From Neobacillus sp. YX16 (lineage in GTDB: Bacteria > Bacillota > Bacilli > Bacillales > Cytobacillaceae): DNA of 64,000 bases. The position numbers and the translations under genes are program-made. This document shows, piece by piece, positions 18,504 through 27,925 of this stretch (its first letter is position 1; each line of letters starts with the position of its first letter). The notes below the pieces were generated by a model. The model saw only the letters and a program-made list of their open reading frames with translations. It was not told the DNA's origin and made no database searches. The stretch spans positions 5,222,001 through 5,286,000 of the forward strand of contig NZ_CP126115.1 of assembly GCF_030123505.1 (NCBI RefSeq), in the 5' to 3' direction.

Positions 18504-18839
18504 TTAGCACCTCTCATTTCTACTATATTTGCAGTGTTAAAGCGTTGTTCCTCTCTACTTATTTTATTCCTATTGATGGGAAGGTTCTAGAGAAAGGGGC
18601 GATATTTCAATAAATATTCATATATAGAATGTAAAAATGTGGATTATCATTCACTGATTTTATTCGCAAGGGAGACTACGGTAAAAGGTAATTTTGTAAA
18701 TAGATAAATTTGACAATTTGATGGCTAAAATGTTACTATACTAGCAAATAATAGGGTGCTATGCCGAAGCATAGCACCCTATTTCCAAAATTTACTTTTG
18801 AGCTAATAATTAGTTGCAGCTAATTGTTAGCTTATTTTA
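18504..18839. other. Intergenic region between two cytochrome genes, with terminator
   Basis: No gene seen. The region carries the terminator at 18750-18783 for the hexahaem gene and must also hold a promoter if the octahaem gene is independently expressed. I cannot identify a convincing minus-strand promoter. Confidence 0.5.
18750..18783 (-). terminator. Strong hairpin with UUCG tetraloop after the hexahaem gene
   Basis: Perfect 15-bp stem (AATAGGGTGCTATGC and its complement). On the minus-strand RNA the loop is UUCG closed by C-G, an exceptionally stable tetraloop. The T-run behind it is weak (TATTATTTG), so it may stabilise the 3' end of the hexahaem mRNA as much as terminate it. Confidence 0.75.
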
Positions 18840-20432
18840 TTAGTTTGTACCAGGCATTCCAACTGGGTGATCCGCATTACGCTCTGCGTTCTTAATAGTT
18901 TCAGCGTGTGAGCTGTTATGACAAGCCCAACATACTGACATGTTAGTGAACTTTTTAAGAGCTGAAGAAGCGTTGTTATCTTGCATGTAACCTAAAGCTC
19001 CTGTTTCATCACCTTCAAACTGTCCACCTATAGCTACTAAGTCATTAATAGTACGTCCAAGAGAATCTTTCATGATGTATGCGTCAGTACCGTGACCAAA
19101 GTGGCAACGTACGCAAGTGTAGCTGTCGCTGTTTGTGCTGTGACGGTATGCAGCAGTTTCGTCACCGAAGTGAGATCCACCACTAGTGCTGTTTGATACT
19201 AGGTAGTCAGTGTGACAAGCCGCACAGAACTTAGACATTTGTACCCCAACGTTTTTAACAGTTTTAGCACCAGATGTTGCATCAGTAGATACTGAGTAGC
19301 CAAGATCTTTTAATTCTTGTTCTGTTTTACCATCGAATTTTGAAAGGTCTGCACCTGACCAGTAAGCACTTTGGATAGTGTCATGGCCTTCCTTAGCCAT
19401 TTGAACTACTACAGGACGAGCGATGAAACCTTCATCAGCAAGTTTAAGTTTATCGGCACCAGTCTGGTTTACTGAGTAAACTTCAGCATGCTCAAAATCG
19501 AAGTATACATTTTTGTTGTAAGAAGATATACCAGCAGCTCCATCCATTAAACGTGTCCAATATTTCGTTTCATCTGTACGAGAATCATATCCATATAACC
19601 ATGGAGCAGTAGTTTTTACATAAGTTGCACCACTCTTGTTATATTGAGCAATAGTTACTTTACCATGACCATCAACAGCAGCTTCTTCAGTACGTAATAA
19701 TACGACAGCAGCTGTTTGTCCTTCTAAAGTATCAACTACAGGAACATTTACTAATTGGTTACCACCCTCAGCAACTGGCAATGCACCTATTCCGTTTGGA
19801 TTGTATTGAAGTAAACGGTCAGAGTAAGATCCGTGTGGAGCGTGACAGCTTGCACAGTTAAAGCTTTCTCCCCACATAGTTCCTCTAACTTTGTCATCAC
19901 TTGTATCCGCATCAGTTAGGTCAGCTGGATTTCCACCAGGAGCAGCACTGATTTGCACAGTATCGTTTGACATGTGCATAGAAGAACCGTGAGATCCACC
20001 GAATGTACCTGCACCTGTCGTTTTAGCGCTAGTAGCAGTATCTAGTGAGCCATCAGGGAATACATTTAAGAAACCTAATGTACCATCATGACATGCGGTA
20101 CATGTTTGGTAAACACCATCAGCAAATAGTAATTGATCGCCTTTTGCAGTATGTGTTTGGTGACAGCTTGCACAAGAGTTAGTATTGTTTTGGTAAGAAG
20201 TGTGAGTATTGTGACCAGTTAAATTTTTAATTACAGTACCTTTTGTAGAACCGTCATTTGTGTCAACACCCTCAGCAGTGTCGTTTGCATTCTCTAGAAT
20301 TGTTCCGGCTGTTCCTGGAGTCATTTTTGGTGTATTATAACCAGGTGCTGGATCTGTTGCAGCAGAAGCCGCGATTGCAAACATGCTAAACAACATGAGT
20401 GCAAATATAAAGCTTAAACTAAACTTTCTCAT
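18840..20432 (-). CDS. Secreted hexahaem c-type cytochrome, OmcS-like motif pattern
   Basis: Exported protein of 530 aa. The signal peptide (residues 1-24, ending in ASAATD) is clear, with a GGGAGG site before ATG 20432. Six CXXCH motifs occur: CASCHQTH, CTACHDGT, CASCHAPHGSY, CAACHTDY, CVRCHFGHG and CWACHNSSH. Their order and surroundings match OmcS, the hexahaem subunit of Geobacter cytochrome nanowires. Haem 1 has CXXCH-xx-H, haem 3 has CxSCHxPHG-x-Y, haem 4 has CAxCHTD followed by a later RH pair, haem 5 has CXXCH-xxHG, and haem 6 is near the C-terminus. I compare from memory of the OmcS sequence. The strong RBS and hairpin suggest high expression. The proposed role as filament or surface electron carrier is inference. 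Confidence 0.88.
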   Translation of the reverse strand: MRKFSLSFIFALMLFSMFAIAASAATDPAPGYNTPKMTPGTAGTILENANDTAEGVDTNDGSTKGTVIKNLTGHNTHTSYQNNTNSCASCHQTHTAKGDQLLFADGVYQTCTACHDGTLGFLNVFPDGSLDTATSAKTTGAGTFGGSHGSSMHMSNDTVQISAAPGGNPADLTDADTSDDKVRGTMWGESFNCASCHAPHGSYSDRLLQYNPNGIGALPVAEGGNQLVNVPVVDTLEGQTAAVVLLRTEEAAVDGHGKVTIAQYNKSGATYVKTTAPWLYGYDSRTDETKYWTRLMDGAAGISSYNKNVYFDFEHAEVYSVNQTGADKLKLADEGFIARPVVVQMAKEGHDTIQSAYWSGADLSKFDGKTEQELKDLGYSVSTDATSGAKTVKNVGVQMSKFCAACHTDYLVSNSTSGGSHFGDETAAYRHSTNSDSYTCVRCHFGHGTDAYIMKDSLGRTINDLVAIGGQFEGDETGALGYMQDNNASSALKKFTNMSVCWACHNSSHAETIKNAERNADHPVGMPGTN

Positions 20433-20587
20433 TCTTGAAACCTCCCAAATAAATCTCTCTTTTTATCTCTCTTTTTTGTGTTTAACTCTATGAAAAAAAC
20501 ATCTACAGCCTACTTTTCTATACCACCCCCTTAAATGTGAAGGAAATAGGTTATGAAACTGTAATTCATTATCTAGGGTTAAACCTA

Positions 20588-21559
20588 TTAATTGAAAACT
20601 TGAACCCTAAGGTTAACAGTATCAGTGATGAACACATTATCGTTCTGGTCGACAAACAATCCATTAGGGAGGTAGAATTGTCCATTTTGTTCACCCATTC
20701 CGCCCATTTGGAATACTTTTTTACCATCCTTATCAAAACCATAAACCACGTGAGTTAGATTGCTGACAACATACATAATACCGCGGCTGTCGAAGCCAAT
20801 TCCTCTTGGGTTAACAAAAATAGATTCACCTTTTCCATTATTGGAACCATTAATAATTTTTACAAACTTTCCTTTTTTATCGAAGATTTGGACACGCTGG
20901 TTTCCAGTATCAACGACGTAAATATTACCTTCCTCATCTGCAGTAATTCCATTAGGTGCGTTAAACTCACCATCATTTGTACCATGCTTACCAATTTCAA
21001 GGAGTAACTTACCCTTCATATCAAACACATATGCTTTGTTGGCTTTTATATCTGTTACATATACCTTCTTATCGATAATCCGGAGTGCAGCGGGAGATGA
21101 AACTTTGCCATCCTTGCTTGCTTCTGGAGCAAAGTACTCGATAAATTTACCTTTTTCATCAAAAATTGAGATATTTCCATTATATAAATCTGCTACGAAA
21201 ACTCTTCCCTTTTCATCTGTCGAAATCCCATATGGGAACTTAAATTGTCCCTCACCTTGACCATCCTCCCCAAAGGAAAAGAGGAAATTCCCACCGACAT
21301 CAAACGCTAGAACGCGTTTATTATCTGTATCCGATACATAGGTAAAAGATTCATTGGCTGTTACATCCATCGGCTTTTTGAGTGGTTTATCAAAGTCACC
21401 AGTGAGCGACATGCTGTAGTTTGGTGCTCCTTGGGGATCAAGAACCTTTAGTAATCCAGTATCGACTGCTTTTGTATTATTTAAGAAAAGGAAGGTAAAA
21501 ACTGCTGCCGTGGCTATAGCAATGAGCGCCATTCCAATAAACACATTACGTCTTTTCAT
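20588..21559 (-). CDS. Membrane-anchored NHL-repeat beta-propeller protein
   Basis: Protein of 323 aa with one N-terminal membrane segment (residues 7-27) and an external domain of about six NHL repeats. Each repeat has the pattern ...G-x-F-xx-P-x-G-I/V-xx-D-xx-G-x-I/V-Y/F-V-x-D, for example FKFPYGISTDEKGRVFVAD and FNAPNGITADEEGNIYVVD. This gives a six-bladed propeller. It has no haem motif and no obvious catalytic residues. The start is ATG 21559 with AAAGGTGAA, 2 bases after the TPR gene. From memory, NHL propellers accompany extracellular multihaem cytochromes in other bacteria, so an assembly or binding role outside the membrane is likely but unproven. Confidence 0.88.
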   Translation of the reverse strand: MKRRNVFIGMALIAIATAAVFTFLFLNNTKAVDTGLLKVLDPQGAPNYSMSLTGDFDKPLKKPMDVTANESFTYVSDTDNKRVLAFDVGGNFLFSFGEDGQGEGQFKFPYGISTDEKGRVFVADLYNGNISIFDEKGKFIEYFAPEASKDGKVSSPAALRIIDKKVYVTDIKANKAYVFDMKGKLLLEIGKHGTNDGEFNAPNGITADEEGNIYVVDTGNQRVQIFDKKGKFVKIINGSNNGKGESIFVNPRGIGFDSRGIMYVVSNLTHVVYGFDKDGKKVFQMGGMGEQNGQFYLPNGLFVDQNDNVFITDTVNLRVQVFN

Positions 21560-21561
21560 TG

Positions 21562-22260
21562 TTATTCACCTTTAGCCTTTGTGTCTTTATCTTTCAGTCT
21601 ATCTAGGGCGTCTACTGCATCCGTATACAACGGGTCAAATGCAAGAGCATCCTTGTAAATAAGGATTGCATCATCATAATTACCTTTTGCTTCAGCTACC
21701 ATCCCAATTTGATAAATAATGTCGGCATTAGTTGGAGCCAGCTTATTGGCTTGTTCTAGTGCCTTCGTGGCATTATCGTATTCTTCCAATTCACGGTAGG
21801 TAATCCCCATTTGCATATGACCCTTAAAGTCTTTGGGAGCAATTTTCACGGTCTTTTCAAACTCAATCAATGCCTCGTTGTAGCGTTCTTCATCGAGGAA
21901 CACTAAACCTAAATTGTAATGGGCATCGTAATAATTTTTATCCTGCTCTAATACAAAATCAAACTCTTTAATCGCTTTTTCATTATCACCTTTTAAGAAA
22001 TAGGTATAACCTAGTATTATACGATTCTCTAAGTTTGCTGGGTCTTTTCTAACCTCTTCCTTGTAAAACTCAAGCTGCTCATTCACTCTTTTCATATCAA
22101 TATCATTCCAAAAATAAAAGTGACCGAGAGCATATCCAGTACCCACTGAAAATACCAATGTTAAAAATAACAGCAGAATACTAGTTTTCTTTGTAAAAGT
22201 CTTTGGTTGCTTCTTAGATGGTCTTCCCTCAACTTCCTGAGGTACTTTTTCTGCGTCCAT
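21562..22260 (-). CDS. Membrane-anchored TPR protein
   Basis: Protein of 232 aa with a short cytoplasmic N-terminus, one membrane segment (residues 26-48) and four to five tetratricopeptide repeats over residues 60-225 (for example LGYTYFLKGDNEKAIKEF and LGLVFLDEERYNEALIEF). The TPR domain should face outwards. It starts with ATG 22260 (GAGAGGGG site) 20 bases after the dodecahaem gene and ends 2 bases before the NHL gene, so it belongs to the same transcript. TPR scaffolds often assist cytochrome assembly, for example in haem-ligation complexes or secretion; the exact role here is unknown. Confidence 0.87.
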   Translation of the reverse strand: MDAEKVPQEVEGRPSKKQPKTFTKKTSILLLFLTLVFSVGTGYALGHFYFWNDIDMKRVNEQLEFYKEEVRKDPANLENRIILGYTYFLKGDNEKAIKEFDFVLEQDKNYYDAHYNLGLVFLDEERYNEALIEFEKTVKIAPKDFKGHMQMGITYRELEEYDNATKALEQANKLAPTNADIIYQIGMVAEAKGNYDDAILIYKDALAFDPLYTDAVDALDRLKDKDTKAKGE

Positions 22261-22280
22261 ATTAAATCCCCTCTCGGAAT

Positions 22281-23462
22281 TTATTTCTTAGCTTTATGGT
22301 CACTATCTGTACGGTGACATTTCGTACATGTTTTTTCAACATGACACTTCAAACATGATTTGTCGTATTTCTGATTCTCTGCAATATCAATTGGATGTTT
22401 CTTCCTCCATGTATCCTTATGGGAGCTAGGATGACAGGTAGCACATTGAACATTTGTAACAGGTGCATCACTAGTAATCCGGTTTTCATGACAAATGAAA
22501 CACTTTTGTGTATCCTTTGATAATTTCCCATGTTTCGTCATGAAAGAAGTGATTTGATGGCTTTTTGGCCTTTCTCCGTGACAATCTTTACAAAAAGTAT
22601 TTGTTTTTACATAAGCATTTACAGTTACATTGCTAGAGTCAGTTTCTTCGTTATTCAAATACTTCTTATAAGTCGGATCTTGTTTAAATAAATCATATTC
22701 TACCGATGACATATAGGAATGGCACTTCTCACAAGTCTCTAAGTCAGAAGGCTTAATTTTCCCATGATCGCCAGCTTTGAATTTCTCCGTTTTATGATCA
22801 TCTGGAATCATGGTCGATTCATGACAAGCTGTGCATTCGATTGTTACCTTTCTAGCTTTATGACATTCCATACACGTATCCATTTGTGGACGAATGTACT
22901 TGGTGTCACTCATTACGGAAGCACCTAACTTATGATTCCATTTTCCATAATCACTTTTATAGGTCATTTTTCGATCTGAAATTTCCCCGTGTGACGTACC
23001 ACTATGGCATTGAACACACTCAATTCCTTCTGTCTTATGTTTATCGTGAGGGATAATAATATCACCGGAAGCAGTTACAGCGCGACTCTTCATATTATGA
23101 CACCTTTCACATGCCTCATCTGGTATTAAAGTAGGCATTTTGATTGGTGCCAAATATGTGTCTGTTTGTTTTTTATAAAATTCAACTACGCCATTCACTT
23201 GCGCTTTAGCATAATTTTCTGCTCCTGGATCAATATGACAACTTACACAATCAACTTCACTATGACTTGATGCCTTCAATGTATAATACTGTGGTTTCAT
23301 TTCATGGCAGGAGGAGCAGAACTCTTGACTAGAAGTCGTTTCTACTCCTATTAACCCTAATGAGAAAAATACAACGATAAACATTACTGCTACTGTTAAA
23401 TATTTAATAAATTTGTAGCCTTTCCGTGGAGGGGGGATCTGTTCTACTTGTTCTTCTTCCAC
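22281..23462 (-). CDS. Membrane-anchored dodecahaem c-type cytochrome, NapC/NirT-like N-terminus
   Basis: Protein of 393 aa with one N-terminal membrane segment (residues 20-42) followed by 12 CXXCH motifs. The first unit (CSSCHEMKPQ, then ASSHSEVDCVSCH) has the NapC/NrfH/CymA pattern, where the Met after haem 1 acts as an axial ligand near the quinol site. This supports menaquinol oxidation at the outer face of the membrane. The remaining ten haems could form a wire across the thick wall. Start is GTG 23462 with GGAGGG. It is a paralogue of the next gene (shared CHSG-x-xH-x-x-I, CHGERP-x-SH and terminal CHRT segments). Confidence 0.9.
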   Translation of the reverse strand: MEEEQVEQIPPPRKGYKFIKYLTVAVMFIVVFFSLGLIGVETTSSQEFCSSCHEMKPQYYTLKASSHSEVDCVSCHIDPGAENYAKAQVNGVVEFYKKQTDTYLAPIKMPTLIPDEACERCHNMKSRAVTASGDIIIPHDKHKTEGIECVQCHSGTSHGEISDRKMTYKSDYGKWNHKLGASVMSDTKYIRPQMDTCMECHKARKVTIECTACHESTMIPDDHKTEKFKAGDHGKIKPSDLETCEKCHSYMSSVEYDLFKQDPTYKKYLNNEETDSSNVTVNAYVKTNTFCKDCHGERPKSHQITSFMTKHGKLSKDTQKCFICHENRITSDAPVTNVQCATCHPSSHKDTWRKKHPIDIAENQKYDKSCLKCHVEKTCTKCHRTDSDHKAKK

Positions 23463-23486
23463 ATATATACCCTCCTTTTAAAATCT

Positions 23487-24878
23487 TTAATTCTTTACAT
23501 CATCCTTAAAACCAGTTCTATGACAGTATTCGCAATATACATCTGTTGGTGCTGCAACTTCTGTTGAACCAGGTTTTGGCTCTTGGCGATCATGACAGAC
23601 AAAGCACTCTGCTTTTTGTTCTGGTGATAATGCATTCTTAGCGTGGCCTACTAGCCAATAATTACTCTTTTCATGGCTTTCAGGGCGTTCACCGTGACAA
23701 GCGCTACAGAATTTATTGATACGTGATTGTTCTCTGACTACGTTGATATTGGCTGTGTATTTGTGTTCTTTATCATCTTCTTTAACCTCGGCCATTTTTA
23801 ACATAGACATTAGGTCTTCCTTAGGAATATCTCTAATCCATTTAGAATCCTGGTGACAGTCCACACAAGTGTCTAGCTCTTGAAGGGCTGTACCGCCGTG
23901 ATTTCCATTCCAGCTTTCAACTCGGTGATTTTCTGGAACTTTGACTCGTTGATGGCAGGTTTCACATGCCATAGAAAGCTTCACATCTTTCGTTTGCTTG
24001 CCAACCGCTTCTAAAATAATCTTTTGTGTTTTTTCAGTATGTGCTGCAACTGCTTCTGCTGCTTCTTCCTCAGTTGTTGCGTCATGTTTAACTTCACTAG
24101 TAGTGTTCTTTGCTTCTTCTTTCGCTGCTTCTTCTAAGTGTTCTGGATTTGGCGGAACAAGATAAGCAACATCTTTCCATGGCTTTTCACCGTTATTCAC
24201 TTTGTCGTGACAGTCAATACAGGTTCCCATGTTTGGTGCTAGGTATTTTTGTTCCATCATTTGCTGCGCTACATCATCTGTCCAGTGACCGCGAACTTCC
24301 TCTGTATTGATTCCACGTGCTGCGATTTTCGCGTGTGCTACACCGGAGTGACAGCTGATACATGGAACCCCTTCTTCGATATGTCCTTTATGGTTAACAA
24401 TTAAATCCTTTGATGCGGTTACTAGACGGTTCTTTGAGTGACACTGTAAACAGTTTTCATCTGAAACCGCTTCATGCTCGGTTTGAACGATTTGTTCCGG
24501 TATCCCCATTACGTGGTGATAAACCTCTTTCAATGAAATAACTTTGTGGGTCATCATGTTAATAAATCCAGGTTTAATATGGCACTGAACACAAGTAATT
24601 TCACTGTGAGCGCTTGCGGTAAATGTTGTTACTTCTGGCGCCATTTCATGACAGCTAGAACAGAATGATGGAGAGTTGGTGAAAGATATAACACCATATC
24701 CTCCCCCAAAAATGACAATAGACCCGATTAGGGCTACGAATAATGCTTTCCACCTATTAACTGGATCCTTCCAGTCTATGTTTCTAAATTTCTGCCAGAG
24801 TCTACGAAATAGTCCAGGCTTCTTTTTACTCTCTCTAGATTCGGGTTTCTCTTTATCTTTCTTCCCCCAAAAAGCCAC
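23487..24878 (-). CDS. Membrane-anchored decahaem c-type cytochrome, NapC/NirT-like N-terminus
   Basis: First gene of the cytochrome transcript. A basic cytoplasmic N-terminus (about residues 1-40) precedes one membrane segment (about 43-65) and ten CXXCH motifs. The NapC-type start (FCSSCHEMAPE, then ASAHSEITCVQCH) mirrors the neighbouring dodecahaem protein, so the pair is a tandem duplication. An Ala/Glu-rich linker (about 255-290) separates two haem clusters. GTG 24878 follows AAGGGTGA at good spacing and is preferred; an in-frame ATG at 24896 has only a weak upstream site. It may accept electrons from menaquinol and pass them outward. A Gram-positive cell lacks a periplasm proper, so it would work in the wall zone. 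Confidence 0.88.
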   Translation of the reverse strand: MAFWGKKDKEKPESRESKKKPGLFRRLWQKFRNIDWKDPVNRWKALFVALIGSIVIFGGGYGVISFTNSPSFCSSCHEMAPEVTTFTASAHSEITCVQCHIKPGFINMMTHKVISLKEVYHHVMGIPEQIVQTEHEAVSDENCLQCHSKNRLVTASKDLIVNHKGHIEEGVPCISCHSGVAHAKIAARGINTEEVRGHWTDDVAQQMMEQKYLAPNMGTCIDCHDKVNNGEKPWKDVAYLVPPNPEHLEEAAKEEAKNTTSEVKHDATTEEEAAEAVAAHTEKTQKIILEAVGKQTKDVKLSMACETCHQRVKVPENHRVESWNGNHGGTALQELDTCVDCHQDSKWIRDIPKEDLMSMLKMAEVKEDDKEHKYTANINVVREQSRINKFCSACHGERPESHEKSNYWLVGHAKNALSPEQKAECFVCHDRQEPKPGSTEVAAPTDVYCEYCHRTGFKDDVKN

Positions 24879-25400
24879 ATGACTCACCCTTCCCATATTG
24901 AATTTTTATCTCTCTATATTTATCTAAGTTTAACCTCTCTAATGGTAGTATCTAACATTGCAAAAGTATTTTCCAATGTACAATTTGTGAATAATTTCTC
25001 ATATGAGCTTTATATGACTTTCTCCCTAAAAACAACATGCAAACGTTGATAATTAAAGGTTTAAGTTAATACCACAATCAAGTTGTAAACGTGTATAGAG
25101 AATAATTTTTATACAAAAAAATAAGTATTTATTCATTTCTAGCACTACTTTTGTTGATTATTTAAGAAATAGACTGCATACAAAAATTTGACAATTTTGA
25201 TAAAATAGAATTTCCTCATACGGATAGACTTTAAGGTTCATTTATTGAAAATGTGGCTATAACGGTAACAATGTTGTCACTCTAAAATGGAAGTGGTAAG
25301 ATATAAAGGATATTTATCATGTATTTTTGATAGGATTTTCTGTAATTTAAAGCGAATTTATTTAGTAGGATAAATCAGATATAAAGGAGCGTTTCATCAT
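24879..25400. promoter_or_regulatory. Divergent control region between the cytochrome operon and secA
   Basis: About 520 AT-rich bases with no gene. Two operator-like sites are visible: an FNR/CRP-like half-pair TGTGA-N6-TCTCA at 24986-25001, and a 16-bp near-palindrome GTAACAATGTTGTCAC at 25265-25280. A TTGACA at 25188-25193 (plus) has no properly spaced -10. The secA ribosome binding site (AAAGGAGC) is at 25383-25390. Confidence 0.45.
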
Positions 25401-27914
25401 ATGATGGGGATTTTAAATAAAGTGTTCGACCTCAATAAGCGCGAGCTGAAACGGCTGGACAAAATGGCGAAACAAATTGACGTACTAGCTGCTGAAACGG
25501 AAAAACTTAGCGACGTTCAGCTCCGTGAAAAAACGGAAGAGTTTAAGCTTCGCTATCAAAAAGGTGAATCACTAGATGATTTACTCGTAGAAGCCTTTGC
25601 AGTCGTCCGTGAAGGTGCCCGCCGTGTGCTTGGCTTATATCCGTACCATGTTCAGTTAATGGGAGGGATTTCTCTCCACGAGGGGAATATTTCGGAGATG
25701 AAGACTGGTGAAGGTAAAACTTTAACCGCTACCATGCCGGTTTATTTGAATGCCCTTTCTGGGAAAGGTGTTCACGTTGTTACAGTCAATGAATATTTGG
25801 CAAGCCGTGACGCAAACGAAATGGGACAACTCTATCAATTTCTTGGACTTACTGTTGGTCTAAATTTAAACAGTATGTCTAAGGAAGAAAAACAGGAAGC
25901 CTATGCTTGTGACATAACATATGGAACAAACAATGAGTTTGGCTTCGATTATTTGCGCGATAACATGGTCTTATATAAGGAACAAAAAGTACAGAAGCCA
26001 CTTTTTTATGCGGTTATTGACGAGGTTGACTCGATTTTAATTGATGAAGCTCGTACACCATTGATTATTTCTGGTTCTGCCCAGAAGTCGGCGGTTCTTT
26101 ATATTCAAGCAAATGCATTTGTTCGAACACTGACAAAAGATACAGATTATACCTATGATGAGAAAACAAAAGGCGTAATGCTGACTGAGGAAGGAATCAG
26201 TAAATCAGAGCGTGCTTTTGGAATAGAGAATCTTTTTGATATGTCGCATGTTACTCTGAATCATCATATTAACCAAGCCCTGAAGGCTAATGTAAGCATG
26301 CACCTTGATATTGACTATGTTGTTCAAGATGGTGAAATCATCATCGTTGACCAGTTTACTGGTCGTTTAATGAAGGGTCGCCGCTATAGTGAAGGGTTAC
26401 ATCAGGCAATCGAGGCAAAAGAAGGCTTGGAAGTTCAAAACGAAAGTATGACAATGGCTACGATTACCTTCCAGAACTATTTCAGAATGTACGAAAAGCT
26501 TGCAGGTATGACAGGTACAGCGAAAACGGAAGAAGAAGAATTCCGCAACATTTATAATATGAACGTTATTGTTATTCCAACTAATAAACCTATCACACGT
26601 GATGATCGTCCAGATTTAATTTATTCCTCCATGGACGGTAAATTCCGTGCAGTTGTAGAAGATATTGCTGAACGAAATCAAAAAGGTCAGCCTGTTCTTG
26701 TTGGTACGGTAGCAATTGAAACATCTGAGCTGATTTCGAAGTATTTAACGAAAAAAGGGGTCAAGCATAATGTCTTGAACGCGAAAAACCATGAACGGGA
26801 AGCGGAAATTATTGCTGAAGCAGGTCATAAAGGCTCAGTTACAATCGCAACCAACATGGCAGGACGTGGTACGGACATCAAGCTTGGTGAAGGTGTCATT
26901 GACTTAGGTGGACTTGCGGTTCTAGGAACAGAACGTCACGAAAGCCGTCGGATTGATAACCAGCTGCGTGGACGTTCCGGACGTCAAGGAGATCCTGGTG
27001 TAACCCAGTTCTACTTATCAATGGAAGATGAACTAATGCGCCGCTTCGGTTCTGATAACATGAAAGCGATGATGGAGAGACTGGGTATGGATGATTCTCA
27101 GCCTATTCAAAGTAAAATGGTTTCTAAAGCCGTTGAATCTGCACAAAAACGTGTAGAGGGCAATAACTTCGATGCCCGTAAACAGCTTTTACAATATGAT
27201 GACGTTCTTCGTCAGCAGCGTGAAATTATCTACACGCAGCGTGATGAAGTATTAGAATCAGAAAACCTGCGTGAAATCGTTGAAAAAATGATTATTTCAA
27301 CGATCCAGCGAAATGTCGATGCCCATGCGAATAAGCATGAGGATGAAGAAGAATGGAACTTGCAGGGTATTATCGATTATGTAAATGCGAATCTTCTTCA
27401 TGAAGGTGACATTACGATTGAGCAATTACGCGGCAAGGATCCAGAGGAAATGAGCGAAGCTATTTTTGCGAAGGTAAAGGAACGTTATAGCGAAAAAGAA
27501 CAAATTCTTTCCCCAGAGCAAATGCGCGAATTTGAAAAAGTAGTAACGTTGCGTGCGGTTGATAGCAAGTGGATTGACCACATCGATGCAATGGACCAGC
27601 TTCGTCAAGGCATCCACCTCCGTGCTTATGGACAGATTGACCCGCTTCGCGAATACCAGCATGAAGGCTTCGCGATGTTTGAGTCAATGGTTCTCTCGAT
27701 AGAAGAAGAAGCTTCTATGTATATCATGAAGGCTGAAATCAGAAATAATCTTGAGCGCCAGGAAGTTGCGAAAGGTCAGGCTGTCAATCCGAAAGAGGAT
27801 GGAGAAGCCGTTAAGAAGAAGCCAAAAGTAAACCAAATGGATATCGGCCGCAATGATCCATGTTATTGTGGAAGCGGAAAGAAATATAAAAACTGCCATG
27901 GGGCAGGGAAATAA
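25401..27914 (+). CDS. secA: Preprotein translocase ATPase SecA
   Basis: Motor of general protein export that drives precursors through SecYEG, 837 aa, the usual Bacillus length. Visible parts are the N-terminal helicase motif with Walker A ([10 protein letters not shown] near residue 100), Walker B-type [15 protein letters not shown] (about 205), the second motor domain with [12 protein letters not shown] (about 490) and [13 protein letters not shown], and the C-terminal zinc motif [14 protein letters not shown] preceded by a linker. ATG 25401 follows AAAGGAGC. Both flanking backbone genes, prfB and hpf, point the other way, so secA is inverted relative to the B. subtilis order. Confidence 0.99.
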   Translation: MMGILNKVFDLNKRELKRLDKMAKQIDVLAAETEKLSDVQLREKTEEFKLRYQKGESLDDLLVEAFAVVREGARRVLGLYPYHVQLMGGISLHEGNISEMKTGEGKTLTATMPVYLNALSGKGVHVVTVNEYLASRDANEMGQLYQFLGLTVGLNLNSMSKEEKQEAYACDITYGTNNEFGFDYLRDNMVLYKEQKVQKPLFYAVIDEVDSILIDEARTPLIISGSAQKSAVLYIQANAFVRTLTKDTDYTYDEKTKGVMLTEEGISKSERAFGIENLFDMSHVTLNHHINQALKANVSMHLDIDYVVQDGEIIIVDQFTGRLMKGRRYSEGLHQAIEAKEGLEVQNESMTMATITFQNYFRMYEKLAGMTGTAKTEEEEFRNIYNMNVIVIPTNKPITRDDRPDLIYSSMDGKFRAVVEDIAERNQKGQPVLVGTVAIETSELISKYLTKKGVKHNVLNAKNHEREAEIIAEAGHKGSVTIATNMAGRGTDIKLGEGVIDLGGLAVLGTERHESRRIDNQLRGRSGRQGDPGVTQFYLSMEDELMRRFGSDNMKAMMERLGMDDSQPIQSKMVSKAVESAQKRVEGNNFDARKQLLQYDDVLRQQREIIYTQRDEVLESENLREIVEKMIISTIQRNVDAHANKHEDEEEWNLQGIIDYVNANLLHEGDITIEQLRGKDPEEMSEAIFAKVKERYSEKEQILSPEQMREFEKVVTLRAVDSKWIDHIDAMDQLRQGIHLRAYGQIDPLREYQHEGFAMFESMVLSIEEEASMYIMKAEIRNNLERQEVAKGQAVNPKEDGEAVKKKPKVNQMDIGRNDPCYCGSGKKYKNCHGAGK

Positions 27915-27925
27915 GATAAGTTCGA

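Noticed and set aside
18710..18743. Plus-strand promoter (TTGACA ... TACTAT)
   Set aside because: Spacing is off and the transcript would run directly into a hairpin with no gene in that direction.
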